Program-made: the position numbers and the translations under genes
Shown here: in pieces, positions 52,401 through 59,592 of the stretch
How positions within the stretch are numbered: position 1 is the stretch's first letter
Layout: every line of letters starts with the position of its first letter
Origin: XN24 sp035514535
GTDB taxonomy: Bacteria; Pseudomonadota; Gammaproteobacteria; Steroidobacterales; XN24
Direction: 5' to 3'
DNA: 64,000 nt
Assembly (NCBI GenBank): GCA_035514535.1
Contig: DATKAZ010000003.1
Span: 1 to 64,000 of the forward strand
The notes under the pieces: model-generated
Seen by the model: the letters and a program-made list of their open reading frames with translations, nothing else
What the model was told of the DNA's origin: nothing
The model's database searches: none

Positions 52401-53543
52401 TCAGAACTTCGCGGACAGGCGCACGTAGAAGTCGTCGTCGATGCGTTCCTGGGGTGCGGCCGCGGGCAGCTTGAGCTCCTCGCGGCGTCGCAGGCGCGCC
52501 TCCATCGACAGGTTCTTCACGATGCGCCACTGGTATCGAATCTCGAGCAGCAGGTCGTTGTTGCGGAAATCCGGGGAAAGCAGCCAGCCGGCATCCGTAT
52601 GGCCGTACACAAACGCGATGTTGTGCCCGGGGAAGAAATCGAACAGGTTCATCGAGAACTGGTGCGCGGATCCGCCCGCGCTGCCGCTGTCCCTCGCATT
52701 CACGACCGGATCGAGCGGCGTATTCGTGGCATAGCCCAGTTCGCCGCCGAGACCGCCGCGCATCCCGCCGGTGCCGATCGGCCACTCGGTGAACAGTTTC
52801 GCCGTGAACGCCACGTAGTCTTCGCGGCGCTTGGCAGCGATGCCGTCCGTCGCGAGCGCCTCGGGCATCCAGGTCACGGTCAGCACGCGTTGCTTGAGTG
52901 GACCGACGGGGACGGTGCTCTCCAGTGCGGCGAACGCCGACACGCGGCTGCCGCTGTCATCGAATACCAGCGGCGCGCGCACCAGCGGGCCCGTGCCGCT
53001 GCTGACGTTGCGCTGCAGGATCAGGTGCGAGCGCCACGCCGGCGTGAGGTCGTACTGCAAGTGCAGGCCATCGGTCCAGTTGACGTCCACGTTCGGGCTG
53101 TCGTTGCGGTCCAGCGACTTGGCCGCTACACCCATGAGTTCGAACTTGCTCTGGAAACGGCCCATGCGCAGCGACCAGTCACCCTCCGCGGGCGCGTACC
53201 GCAGGAAAAGCTCGTCGATCGTCGCATCGCCGTCCTCGAGCCCGGCGCGCGCCGGGGCCCAGGCCTTGAGCCAGAAGCGGGTGCGATCCTGTTCGGTCGC
53301 GAAGCGGCCCGCGAGACGGCCGCGCAGCAGCCAGGCCTCCGACAGGCGGGTCTCCGCGCCGACCCTCAGCCGCAGCCGCAGGCCCTCGTCGCTGGTCTCC
53401 GTGCCGTCGCGCGCCTCGCGCTCGTTGGCGAAAAAGGAGAGCCGCGCATCGCCAAAGGTCTCGATCGGTTCGCCGCGTGCGGTACCGGCGGGCACGCACA
53501 GCGCGAGCAGCAGGACGACGGTCATAAACCTTGGCAATGACAT
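52401..53543 (-). CDS. Outer membrane porin-like beta-barrel protein
   Basis: The 380-residue protein has a signal peptide (RFMTVVLLLALCVPAGTARG), alternating amphipathic strands (GLRLRLRVGAETRLSEAWLLRG, GDWSLRMGRFQSKFEL, LHLQYDLTPAWRSHLIL) and a C-terminal FYVRLSAKF ending in phenylalanine. It resembles porins of the alginate-export or OprO style, but no family could be fixed. The ATG at 53543 has GAGGT 7 nt upstream; a TTG one codon earlier is less likely. It is the last gene of a minus-strand operon, 15 bp after the PhzF-like gene. Confidence 0.78.
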   Translation of the reverse strand: MSLPRFMTVVLLLALCVPAGTARGEPIETFGDARLSFFANEREARDGTETSDEGLRLRLRVGAETRLSEAWLLRGRLAGRFATEQDRTRFWLKAWAPARAGLEDGDATIDELFLRYAPAEGDWSLRMGRFQSKFELMGVAAKSLDRNDSPNVDVNWTDGLHLQYDLTPAWRSHLILQRNVSSGTGPLVRAPLVFDDSGSRVSAFAALESTVPVGPLKQRVLTVTWMPEALATDGIAAKRREDYVAFTAKLFTEWPIGTGGMRGGLGGELGYATNTPLDPVVNARDSGSAGGSAHQFSMNLFDFFPGHNIAFVYGHTDAGWLLSPDFRNNDLLLEIRYQWRIVKNLSMEARLRRREELKLPAAAPQERIDDDFYVRLSAKF

Positions 53544-53558
53544 CAATTCACCTCGATT

Positions 53559-54464
53559 TCAGTCAGGAACGCGGATTGTGCCTTCGGCGACCGGCACGGC
53601 CATGCCGCCGACGCGCACGATGGTGATCAGGCCGCCGCTGAGCTCGACCTCGATCATGATTGTACTGGGCCGCCCCATCTCGATGCCTTGCTCGATGGTG
53701 ACGGTGAGGATGCCGTCCTGCGCACCGAGACGGGGGACCAACCAGCCCGGAAAAGCCGTTGCGGCGGCGCCGGTGGCCGGATCCTCGAGAAACCCGAGAG
53801 AGGGGGCAAACATCCTCGCCCGGTAGCGTGTCCCTTTCGGGCCGTCGAGCGGGGCGACGACGTAGACCTGGTCCGCCCACCAGTCCTGCAGGATTTCGCG
53901 CCAGCGGGACAGCTCGAGCTCCGCGCGGGCCAGCGTCGCGGCGTCGCGTACCGGAATCACCAGGTACGGCACGCCCGCCGAGACCGCGGCCGGGCCCCAT
54001 TCACCCGCCAGGATGTCGGTGCTGCGCAATGAGACGAGCGCGGCGAGCGCATCGACGGGCGGTGGCGGCGGTCCGGGTTCGGGCAACTTCGCGGCCCAGA
54101 GCCAGGCGCTGCGGCGTTCCTTCTGCCGCCGCAGGCTCACGCGCACGAGGCCGACGCCCTCGCCGAACGCGAGCTCGTCCTCGGCCCAGCCCTCTTCCGC
54201 CAGCGCGAGCGCAGCCCCGATCGTGGGATGCCCGGCGAACGGCAGCTCGCGCGCGGGCGTGAAGATCCGCAAGCGATGCGTTTCACCCCGATTGCGCGGC
54301 GGGCGCACGAAGGCGGTTTCCGAGAGATTGAACTCGCGCGCGATCCGCTGCATCTGGGAATCGCTCAGCCCCTCGGCCTGCGGCAGCACGGCCAGCGGAT
54401 TGCCGCCATAGGCGGTGTCGGTGAATACATCGAGCACGCGGTAGCGCCGGTGATTGCGACTCAC
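53559..54464 (-). CDS. PhzF-like isomerase/epimerase family protein
   Basis: The product (301 aa) has the diaminopimelate epimerase-like double barrel of PhzF proteins: DVFTDTAYGGNPLAV at the start, the proton-shuttle glutamate in FNLSETAFVRP, RIFTPARELPFAGHPTIGAA, and EDPATGAAATAFPGWL near the end. True PhzF isomerises a phenazine precursor, but most homologues act on unknown substrates, and no other phenazine genes are present. The GTG at 54464 overlaps the GMC oxidoreductase stop by GTGA and begins just before the conserved core; an in-frame start at 54506 lies inside the upstream gene. Confidence 0.9.
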   Translation of the reverse strand: MSRNHRRYRVLDVFTDTAYGGNPLAVLPQAEGLSDSQMQRIAREFNLSETAFVRPPRNRGETHRLRIFTPARELPFAGHPTIGAALALAEEGWAEDELAFGEGVGLVRVSLRRQKERRSAWLWAAKLPEPGPPPPPVDALAALVSLRSTDILAGEWGPAAVSAGVPYLVIPVRDAATLARAELELSRWREILQDWWADQVYVVAPLDGPKGTRYRARMFAPSLGFLEDPATGAAATAFPGWLVPRLGAQDGILTVTIEQGIEMGRPSTIMIEVELSGGLITIVRVGGMAVPVAEGTIRVPD

Positions 54465-55978
54465 GCCCGCTCCTCGAGGAAGCGCGTCGCCACCCAGCTC
54501 GACCATGCCGCGATGGTCATCGACGGCGGCCCGCCGGGCGCGGCCGGCAGAGCCGCGGCATCGACGACGAACAACCCGGGATAGCCGTGGACCTCGCCGT
54601 TTGCACCGACCACGCCTTCCGTCTCGCTGGTCCCCAGCACGGCACCGCCGAGAGGATGTACGGTGAACGGCCTGCGCCGCGAGCGCACCGGCTTCTGCGA
54701 CGCGGCGGCGATCTGGCGGAATATCGCCTGCGCGCGCTCGTAGACCGGGTTGGCGTCCCGGTCATAGCGGACGCGTAGCCCGCCGCGCCGCAACTGCACG
54801 CGGCCGTCCGCGTTGTCGGCGCCCATCGCGATGATCATCACGCCGCGGCGCAGCTTGCGCCGCACGAAATTCGGCATCGGCATGCCTTCGATGCCGACCA
54901 GCCCGACCTCGACCAGCAGCGGATCGTCCGGGCGCTGGCCCTGGCGCAGTGCGATCGGCCCGTGGCACGGCAACCCGCGGCTGAAATCGACCTCAGGGTC
55001 ATCCTGCGACCACCACGCGACGCAGTCGCCGTTGGTGCCGAAACGCTGCCCGAGCGCGGGCAGGCCGTCGAGGCCGCGGGCCTCGTCGCGACTGACCAGC
55101 AACAGGCGCAACGTGTTCATCGTCCCGGCGGCCAACATGACGTGCTCGGCGTAGAACGGCTCGATCCTGCCGGTATAAAGGTTTCGCGTCTGGACGCAGT
55201 AGCGCGCCGTGTGCGTCTGGCGGCAGAGGTGCACGGAGACTGCCTCGTGCAGGTCCAGCACGCGCAGGCCGCGGCGCATCGCCGGTGCGAGGAATGCGAA
55301 GTCGAGGGTCGTCTTGGTGCCGAAGCGGGAACCGAGCAGGCCGCCGCCCTTCCAGTCGGATTCGCGCCGCCGGATGCCGTCGCCCGAGTCGATCTCGCGA
55401 CTCGTACCCGGAGTCTCGGGAAACTGCACTGCATGGGCCGGACGCTCGAGCGCCATGCCCGCCTGCAGCCAGTCGGAGTCGCGATAGCGCTGTGCCGTCA
55501 GGTTCGGAATGGCGTCCTCGAGACGCGGCGGGCGGCCGCCCATCTCGGCCATGACGCGCTGGTAGTGCGGCTCGAGCGCGTCGGTCGACACCTCTTCGTG
55601 ATGACCGTCCCAGTAATTCTCCACGCGCGGCCGCTCGTTCAGCGCGGTGTAGACATGGCTGCCACCGCCGACGCCGGAAGAACACAGCGCCGAGACGTCG
55701 CCCGCGGAAAACAGCTCGAACAGCCCGTAACGCGACAGCGACAGGCCCCCGCGCGGCAGGAAGCGGCCGTTGATGCGCTTGAGCCCGCGCGTCAGCAGGC
55801 GTCCGCCCGACGGATAGGGAATGCGGTTGGGAATGCCCATGGACTGGACCGGCAAAGTGTCGCGCCATGGCCCGCGCTCGAGCAGCGTGACATCAGCGCC
55901 GGCCTCGGCAAGGCGGGCCGCGGCGATGCTGCCGCCAAATCCGCTGCCGATGATCAGCACCTCGTGTACCCGGGCCAT
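54461..55978 (-). CDS. GMC-type FAD-dependent oxidoreductase (cholesterol oxidase-like)
   Basis: The 505-residue flavoenzyme begins with the dinucleotide motif IIGSGFGGSIAAARLAEAG and LLERGPW. It contains the GMC-like SSGVGGGSHVYT loop, the AAGTMNTLRLLL segment, and the C-terminal catalytic region VHPLGGAVLG and VVDAAALPAAPGGPPSMTIAAW. This combination resembles bacterial cholesterol oxidase-like proteins more than choline dehydrogenase. GGAGGAAGG precedes the ATG. It is the first gene of a three-gene operon with PhzF and a porin, which may handle uptake and oxidation of a hydroxylated compound, possibly a steroid; substrate is inference. Confidence 0.9.
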   Translation of the reverse strand: MARVHEVLIIGSGFGGSIAAARLAEAGADVTLLERGPWRDTLPVQSMGIPNRIPYPSGGRLLTRGLKRINGRFLPRGGLSLSRYGLFELFSAGDVSALCSSGVGGGSHVYTALNERPRVENYWDGHHEEVSTDALEPHYQRVMAEMGGRPPRLEDAIPNLTAQRYRDSDWLQAGMALERPAHAVQFPETPGTSREIDSGDGIRRRESDWKGGGLLGSRFGTKTTLDFAFLAPAMRRGLRVLDLHEAVSVHLCRQTHTARYCVQTRNLYTGRIEPFYAEHVMLAAGTMNTLRLLLVSRDEARGLDGLPALGQRFGTNGDCVAWWSQDDPEVDFSRGLPCHGPIALRQGQRPDDPLLVEVGLVGIEGMPMPNFVRRKLRRGVMIIAMGADNADGRVQLRRGGLRVRYDRDANPVYERAQAIFRQIAAASQKPVRSRRRPFTVHPLGGAVLGTSETEGVVGANGEVHGYPGLFVVDAAALPAAPGGPPSMTIAAWSSWVATRFLEERA

Positions 55979-55999
55979 CCTTCCTCCGTGGCCGAATAA

Positions 56000-56050
56000 A
56001 GCTCGGCGCGTGAAGAATATACGTAAATCTGCGTAGAATCAGTCCATCGC
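56000..56050. promoter_or_regulatory. Divergent promoter region (GMC operon / TPR1)
   Basis: For the minus strand a TATATT -10 candidate lies at 56021-56016; for the plus strand TAGAAT lies at 56034-56039. The -35 boxes are weak on both sides. The AT-rich stretch stands out from its surroundings and is the only plausible promoter site between the two genes. Confidence 0.3.
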
Positions 56051-56118
56051 GTCACCCGGTCCAGTGTCGCAGGGGGGAGGTCACGGACAAATTCTTCGCC
56101 GAGCTGAGACGCCGTAAC

Positions 56119-57963
56119 GTGTTGCGCGCCGGGCTCGCGTGGCTGGCGCTGTCGTGGCTCCTGATCGCGATCGCCGACCTGCTGTTTCCGGCCTTCGGCT
56201 TCCCGGACGAGGTCGTGCGTTGGCTGATCATCGGGCTTGCCCTGGCGTTGATTCCGGTGATGGCCTTCGCATGGCTGTTCGAGCTGACGCCGCGAGGCTT
56301 GCAGCTGCGGCGCGGATCGCGGGATGACAGCCCGGAAAGCGTACGCGCCGGACGGCGCACAGACCAGCTCACTATCGTGCTGCTGTTGCTGGCCATCGGC
56401 TTCTCGGCGGTCAAGCAGTTCGTGTTGCCGCAACGGATCGCGCCGCCGGCACAGGTCCAGGCGCCGGCAGCGCCGCAGCCAGTTCCCGATCCGCGGCCGC
56501 CGGCGCCGCCCGGCCCCGTGGATCCCCGCTCGATCGCGGTGCTGCCGTTCGCCAATCTGAGCGCGGACCCGGAAAACGCCTATCTCGCCGACGGCATGGC
56601 CGAGGAAATCCTCAACGTGCTGGCGCGGATCGAAGGCCTGAGGGTCGCATCGCGGACCTCGTCGTTCTCACTCCGGGACCAACGTCTCGGCGTGCGGGAG
56701 ATCGGCCGGCAGCTCGGCGTGGCGCACGTGCTCGACGGCTCGGTGCGACGCCAGGATGACTGGCTGCGAATCACGGCCCAGCTGGTGTCCGCCGACAGCG
56801 ACCAGCAGGTCTGGTCCGGCAGCTTCGACCGACGCCTGACCGACATTTTTTCGCTGCAGGAAGAGATGGCCCAGGCCATCACGGACGCCCTGGTGGACAC
56901 GCTCGGCGTGCGCACGGTGCAGGTGCGCCGCGCCACCAACGACATGCAGGCCTACGAGTTGTACCTGCGCGGACGCCAGCTGTTCGCGCTGCGCGGCGCG
57001 AACCTGCCGGCGGCGCGCACGCTGCTCGAGCAGGCGGTGGAACGCGACGGCCGCTTCGCAGAAGCCTGGGCGACATTGGCCGGCGTGATGTACGTGACGC
57101 CGTCGTATTCCTCGGAAATGACCGCCGACCGCGCCACGGAGCTGGCGCGGTCGGCGGCGACCCGTGCACTCGCGTTCCTCCCGGACCAGCCGGACGCGCT
57201 TGCGGTGAGCGGCCGGCTAGCGGCCGATCGCGGCGAGCGCCTGGCGGCGGCGAGCCTGATCGAGCGCGCCCTCGCGAGTGATCCCAATAACGCCAACACC
57301 TGGACCTGGCGTGGCCTTGGGCTGCTCGAGGCCGGGCACGTGGGCGCGGCGCGGGCATCGTTCGAGCGTGCTCAACGACTCGATCCGTTGAGCGGCATCC
57401 ATGCCGGCTGGATCGGCGCCACGCAGCTGGTGGATGGCGAACGGCAGGCCGCGGAAGAGAGTCTCCAGCGCGCCCACGCGCTCGGCTGGCGGGGTCCGGC
57501 CAGCTTCATGCTGTTCAAGCTCGCGCTCACGGAGGGTACCGGCGAGACGGCGGCGCGGCGGTTCGAGGATTGGGCTCGGGAGGACGGGCGCATCGCGGCG
57601 GCTCACCGCGAGACCTACGAGGCCCTGGTCCCGGCGATCCGGGACCCGGCGCACCTGGAGGCGGCGCGGGCCGCGATCGGCGCGGCGGTGCGGGATTGGC
57701 CGGAAGCGGAATGGACCCACCTGTACCTGGCCCTCGGTCTCACGGAGGAAGCCTCGGCCGAGGCGCTGCGGCCCAAGCCCCTTTCCGGCCAGATCCTCCT
57801 GATGATGATCTGGTCGCCGGTGGACCGGGCGTTCCGCGAGCATCCGCGCTTTCTCGAGCTCGCCGCGCGGGAGGGCCTGCTGGAATTCTGGGAGCACCAC
57901 GGTGAGCCGGACTACTGCCGTCGGGCGGCGGATTCGCCGCCGCGGCTGGAGTGCGAGCGATGA
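56119..57963 (+). CDS. TPR1: TolB-N-like/TPR membrane protein
   Basis: The family has two N-terminal TM helices, a linker rich in Ala and Pro, a TolB-N-like (FlgO-like) domain, and C-terminal TPR repeats. Landmarks are SIAVLPFANLSADPENAYLADGMAEEILN, LRVASRTSSFSLRD, HVLDGSVRRQDDWLRITAQL and LQEEMAQAI. The sibling start motif FAELRRRNVLRAG is encoded directly upstream of the GTG at 56119, back to about 56080, but there is no ATG, GTG or TTG there (only GTC at 56080 and ACG at 56083, behind an AGGGGGGAGG sequence). The listed start is thus the first canonical codon and is probably too late. Such proteins are often near cyclase-type regulators, but a function is not established. Confidence 0.8.
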   Translation: MLRAGLAWLALSWLLIAIADLLFPAFGFPDEVVRWLIIGLALALIPVMAFAWLFELTPRGLQLRRGSRDDSPESVRAGRRTDQLTIVLLLLAIGFSAVKQFVLPQRIAPPAQVQAPAAPQPVPDPRPPAPPGPVDPRSIAVLPFANLSADPENAYLADGMAEEILNVLARIEGLRVASRTSSFSLRDQRLGVREIGRQLGVAHVLDGSVRRQDDWLRITAQLVSADSDQQVWSGSFDRRLTDIFSLQEEMAQAITDALVDTLGVRTVQVRRATNDMQAYELYLRGRQLFALRGANLPAARTLLEQAVERDGRFAEAWATLAGVMYVTPSYSSEMTADRATELARSAATRALAFLPDQPDALAVSGRLAADRGERLAAASLIERALASDPNNANTWTWRGLGLLEAGHVGAARASFERAQRLDPLSGIHAGWIGATQLVDGERQAAEESLQRAHALGWRGPASFMLFKLALTEGTGETAARRFEDWAREDGRIAAAHRETYEALVPAIRDPAHLEAARAAIGAAVRDWPEAEWTHLYLALGLTEEASAEALRPKPLSGQILLMMIWSPVDRAFREHPRFLELAAREGLLEFWEHHGEPDYCRRAADSPPRLECER

Positions 57964-57965
57964 GC

Positions 57966-57981
57966 CCGCAAATTAATGCGG
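57966..57981. repeat. Short hairpin after TPR1
   Basis: CCGCA (57966-57970) and TGCGG (57977-57981) flank AATTAA just after the TPR1 stop. A 5-bp stem without a T-run is weak as a terminator; it could be an operator or chance. Confidence 0.2.
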
Positions 57982-58035
57982 AGTGCGACCAGGACTCGCT
58001 TCGTCAGTGAGCCGACGATCAAGAGGAGACTCGAC

Positions 58036-58695
58036 ATGAACGACACAAGAAAAATCACGCGGCGCCAGGTACTGAAGACCACTTTCGGTGCCGCCGCGCT
58101 GGCCGCGGGCGGCCCGCTGATGGCCGGCATGCCGGGTGTCACACCGGCACAGACCGAGGGACCGTTCTATCCGACCCGCGACCAGGCCGACACGGATATC
58201 GACCTGACGCAGATCGAGGGCCACAGCGAGCGCGCGCTCGGCGAAGTCATCGAGGTCAACGGCACTGTGCTTGACGAGGAGGGCAAGGCCGTGGGCGGCG
58301 CCCTGGTCGACGTCTGGCAGGCCAACGCGCACGGCCGCTACGACCACGAGGCCGACCCCAATCCGGCGCCGCTGGATCCGAATTTCCAGGGCTGGGCCCG
58401 GTTCACGACCGACGCCGAGAGCCGTTACCGCTTCACGACCATAAGGCCCGGCGCCTACGCGGTCAGCGGAGAATGGACTCGTCCACCGCATATCCACTTC
58501 AAAGTGGCGCGACGCGGCTATCACGAACTCACCACGCAGATGTATTTTGCCGGCCACGAACTGAACGAGGTCGACCGGCTGATCCTGGAGTTGCCCGAGG
58601 CGGAACGCAGCCGGCTGATGGTGGAATTCGGGTCCGCGTCATCGGAAGCGACGCCGCCCCGTGGCCGTTTCGACATCGTGCTGCGGCGGGTGTAG
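58036..58695 (+). CDS. Tat-exported intradiol ring-cleavage dioxygenase-like protein
   Basis: The 219-residue protein starts with a twin-arginine signal (KITRRQVLKTTFGAAALAAGG) preceded by AAGAGGAGA 6 nt upstream of the ATG at 58036; an earlier in-frame start at 57976 is not needed. The core has TEGPFYPTRDQADTDIDL and the Fe(III) ligands expected of intradiol dioxygenases: tyrosine in HGRYDHE, tyrosine in RPGAYAV, and two histidines in RPPHIHFKV. It would cleave a catechol between its hydroxyl groups. Being a single exported chain, it resembles the extracytoplasmic dioxygenase-like proteins whose substrates are mostly unknown. It interrupts the TPR gene series. Confidence 0.88.
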   Translation: MNDTRKITRRQVLKTTFGAAALAAGGPLMAGMPGVTPAQTEGPFYPTRDQADTDIDLTQIEGHSERALGEVIEVNGTVLDEEGKAVGGALVDVWQANAHGRYDHEADPNPAPLDPNFQGWARFTTDAESRYRFTTIRPGAYAVSGEWTRPPHIHFKVARRGYHELTTQMYFAGHELNEVDRLILELPEAERSRLMVEFGSASSEATPPRGRFDIVLRRV

Positions 58696-58795
58696 CAGTC
58701 CCGTGGAGACCTGGTAGGAGCCAATGAGCCAGTTTGTTGAGCGCCCAGTGCGACTCTGATCCCGTGTTACACGGGAGCCTCTGACGGAGTGAACC

Positions 58796-58831
58796 ATGGC
58801 CAATCTGACCCTGAGCCTGGACGACGAGTAG
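58796..58831 (+). pseudogene. Relic of an antitoxin-like gene start
   Basis: The 11-codon frame MANLTLSLDDE-stop is the typical beginning of small ribbon-helix-helix antitoxins (xNLTLSLDDELLKRAR), cut off by TAG immediately after DDE. The following bases do not continue the family in any frame. It lies in the 204-bp gap before an intact toxin-antitoxin pair. Confidence 0.4.
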
Positions 58832-58856
58832 GACCTTGAGGGCCCGGGACAATTTG

Positions 58857-58867
58857 AATACCGTATT
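58857..58867. promoter_or_regulatory. Candidate toxin-antitoxin operator
   Basis: AATAC-C-GTATT is a perfect 5-bp dyad 33 bp upstream of the antitoxin ATG, in an AT-richer stretch. VapBC and FitAB operons are autorepressed through such palindromes. Confidence 0.3.
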
Positions 58868-58899
58868 GCCACCAAAATGGTTTCCATGAGTTTCCTAGC

Positions 58900-59145
58900 A
58901 TGAGCACTTCCATCACCCTGAAAAACATCCCAGAGCCGGTCTACCAACGGATCAAGCTGGCGGCCAAGCGGCACCATCGCAGCATGAACAGCGAGATCAT
59001 CGCTTGCCTGGAGCAGGCGCTGGCGCCCCAGGCCGTGGACCTCGAGGCCCGGCTGGAGGAGGCGCGCAAGCTGCGCGAGCAGTACGCCGGCCGGGAACTG
59101 AAGTTCGATGACATCGCCAGGGCGATCGAGCGGGAGCGCGAGTGA
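58900..59145 (+). CDS. Antitoxin, FitA/Arc-type ribbon-helix-helix
   Basis: The 81-residue protein has the ribbon MSTSITLKNIPEPVYQRIKL followed by two helices (AAKRHHRSMNSEIIACLEQAL), a pattern shared by FitA-like antitoxins. The C-terminal part (LEEARKLREQYAGRELKFDD) would bind and block the toxin. It overlaps the PIN toxin gene by GTGA, as usual for these pairs. Confidence 0.88.
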   Translation: MSTSITLKNIPEPVYQRIKLAAKRHHRSMNSEIIACLEQALAPQAVDLEARLEEARKLREQYAGRELKFDDIARAIERERE

Positions 59146-59540
59146 TCGTCGTCGATACCAATGTGATCGCGTACCTCTATCTGCCCGGCGACCGGACGGC
59201 GGATGCCGAAGCGCTGTGCCGCAGCGATTCGGAGTGGGTTGCGCCGTTGCTGTGGCGTAGTGAGCTGCGCAACGTCCTTGCTACACAGGTACGGAGCGAG
59301 CGGCTCGATCTCGCCGCCGCGCAATCGATCCAGGCCGAGGCGGAGCAGCTGCTGCAAGGGCGGGAGTTTGCAGTGGATTCCGCCGAGGTGCTGCGCTTGG
59401 CCGCCGACTCGGATTGCTCGGCGTACGACTGCGAATTCGTGGTGCTGGCCGAGTACCTCGACGTACCTCTGGTGAGCGCCGACCGGCGGCTGGTCGAGCG
59501 ATTCCCCGGGCGTGCGCGCCTGCTCGGCGGGCAGGGGTAG
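59142..59540 (+). CDS. vapC: PIN-domain RNase toxin (VapC-like)
   Basis: The 132-residue PIN protein has the acidic metal-binding residues in VVDTNVIAYL, WRSELRNVL and the late DCEFVVLAEYLDVPLVSADRRL. The last segment carries two aspartates in the active-site region. VapC toxins cleave RNA, commonly initiator tRNA or rRNA, when freed from the antitoxin. It starts at a GTG that overlaps the antitoxin stop. The pair sits between metabolic genes and the TPR series, a typical place for a mobile addiction module. Confidence 0.9.
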   Translation: MIVVDTNVIAYLYLPGDRTADAEALCRSDSEWVAPLLWRSELRNVLATQVRSERLDLAAAQSIQAEAEQLLQGREFAVDSAEVLRLAADSDCSAYDCEFVVLAEYLDVPLVSADRRLVERFPGRARLLGGQG

Positions 59541-59592
59541 ATCGCATGAGGCACACCCGCAAATTCTCCAGGTCGCGCATCGGAGGTCCATC

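Noticed and set aside
53559..54464. Phenazine biosynthesis cluster
   Set aside because: Only a PhzF-like gene is present; the family is broad and no phzA/B/D/E/G-like genes are nearby.
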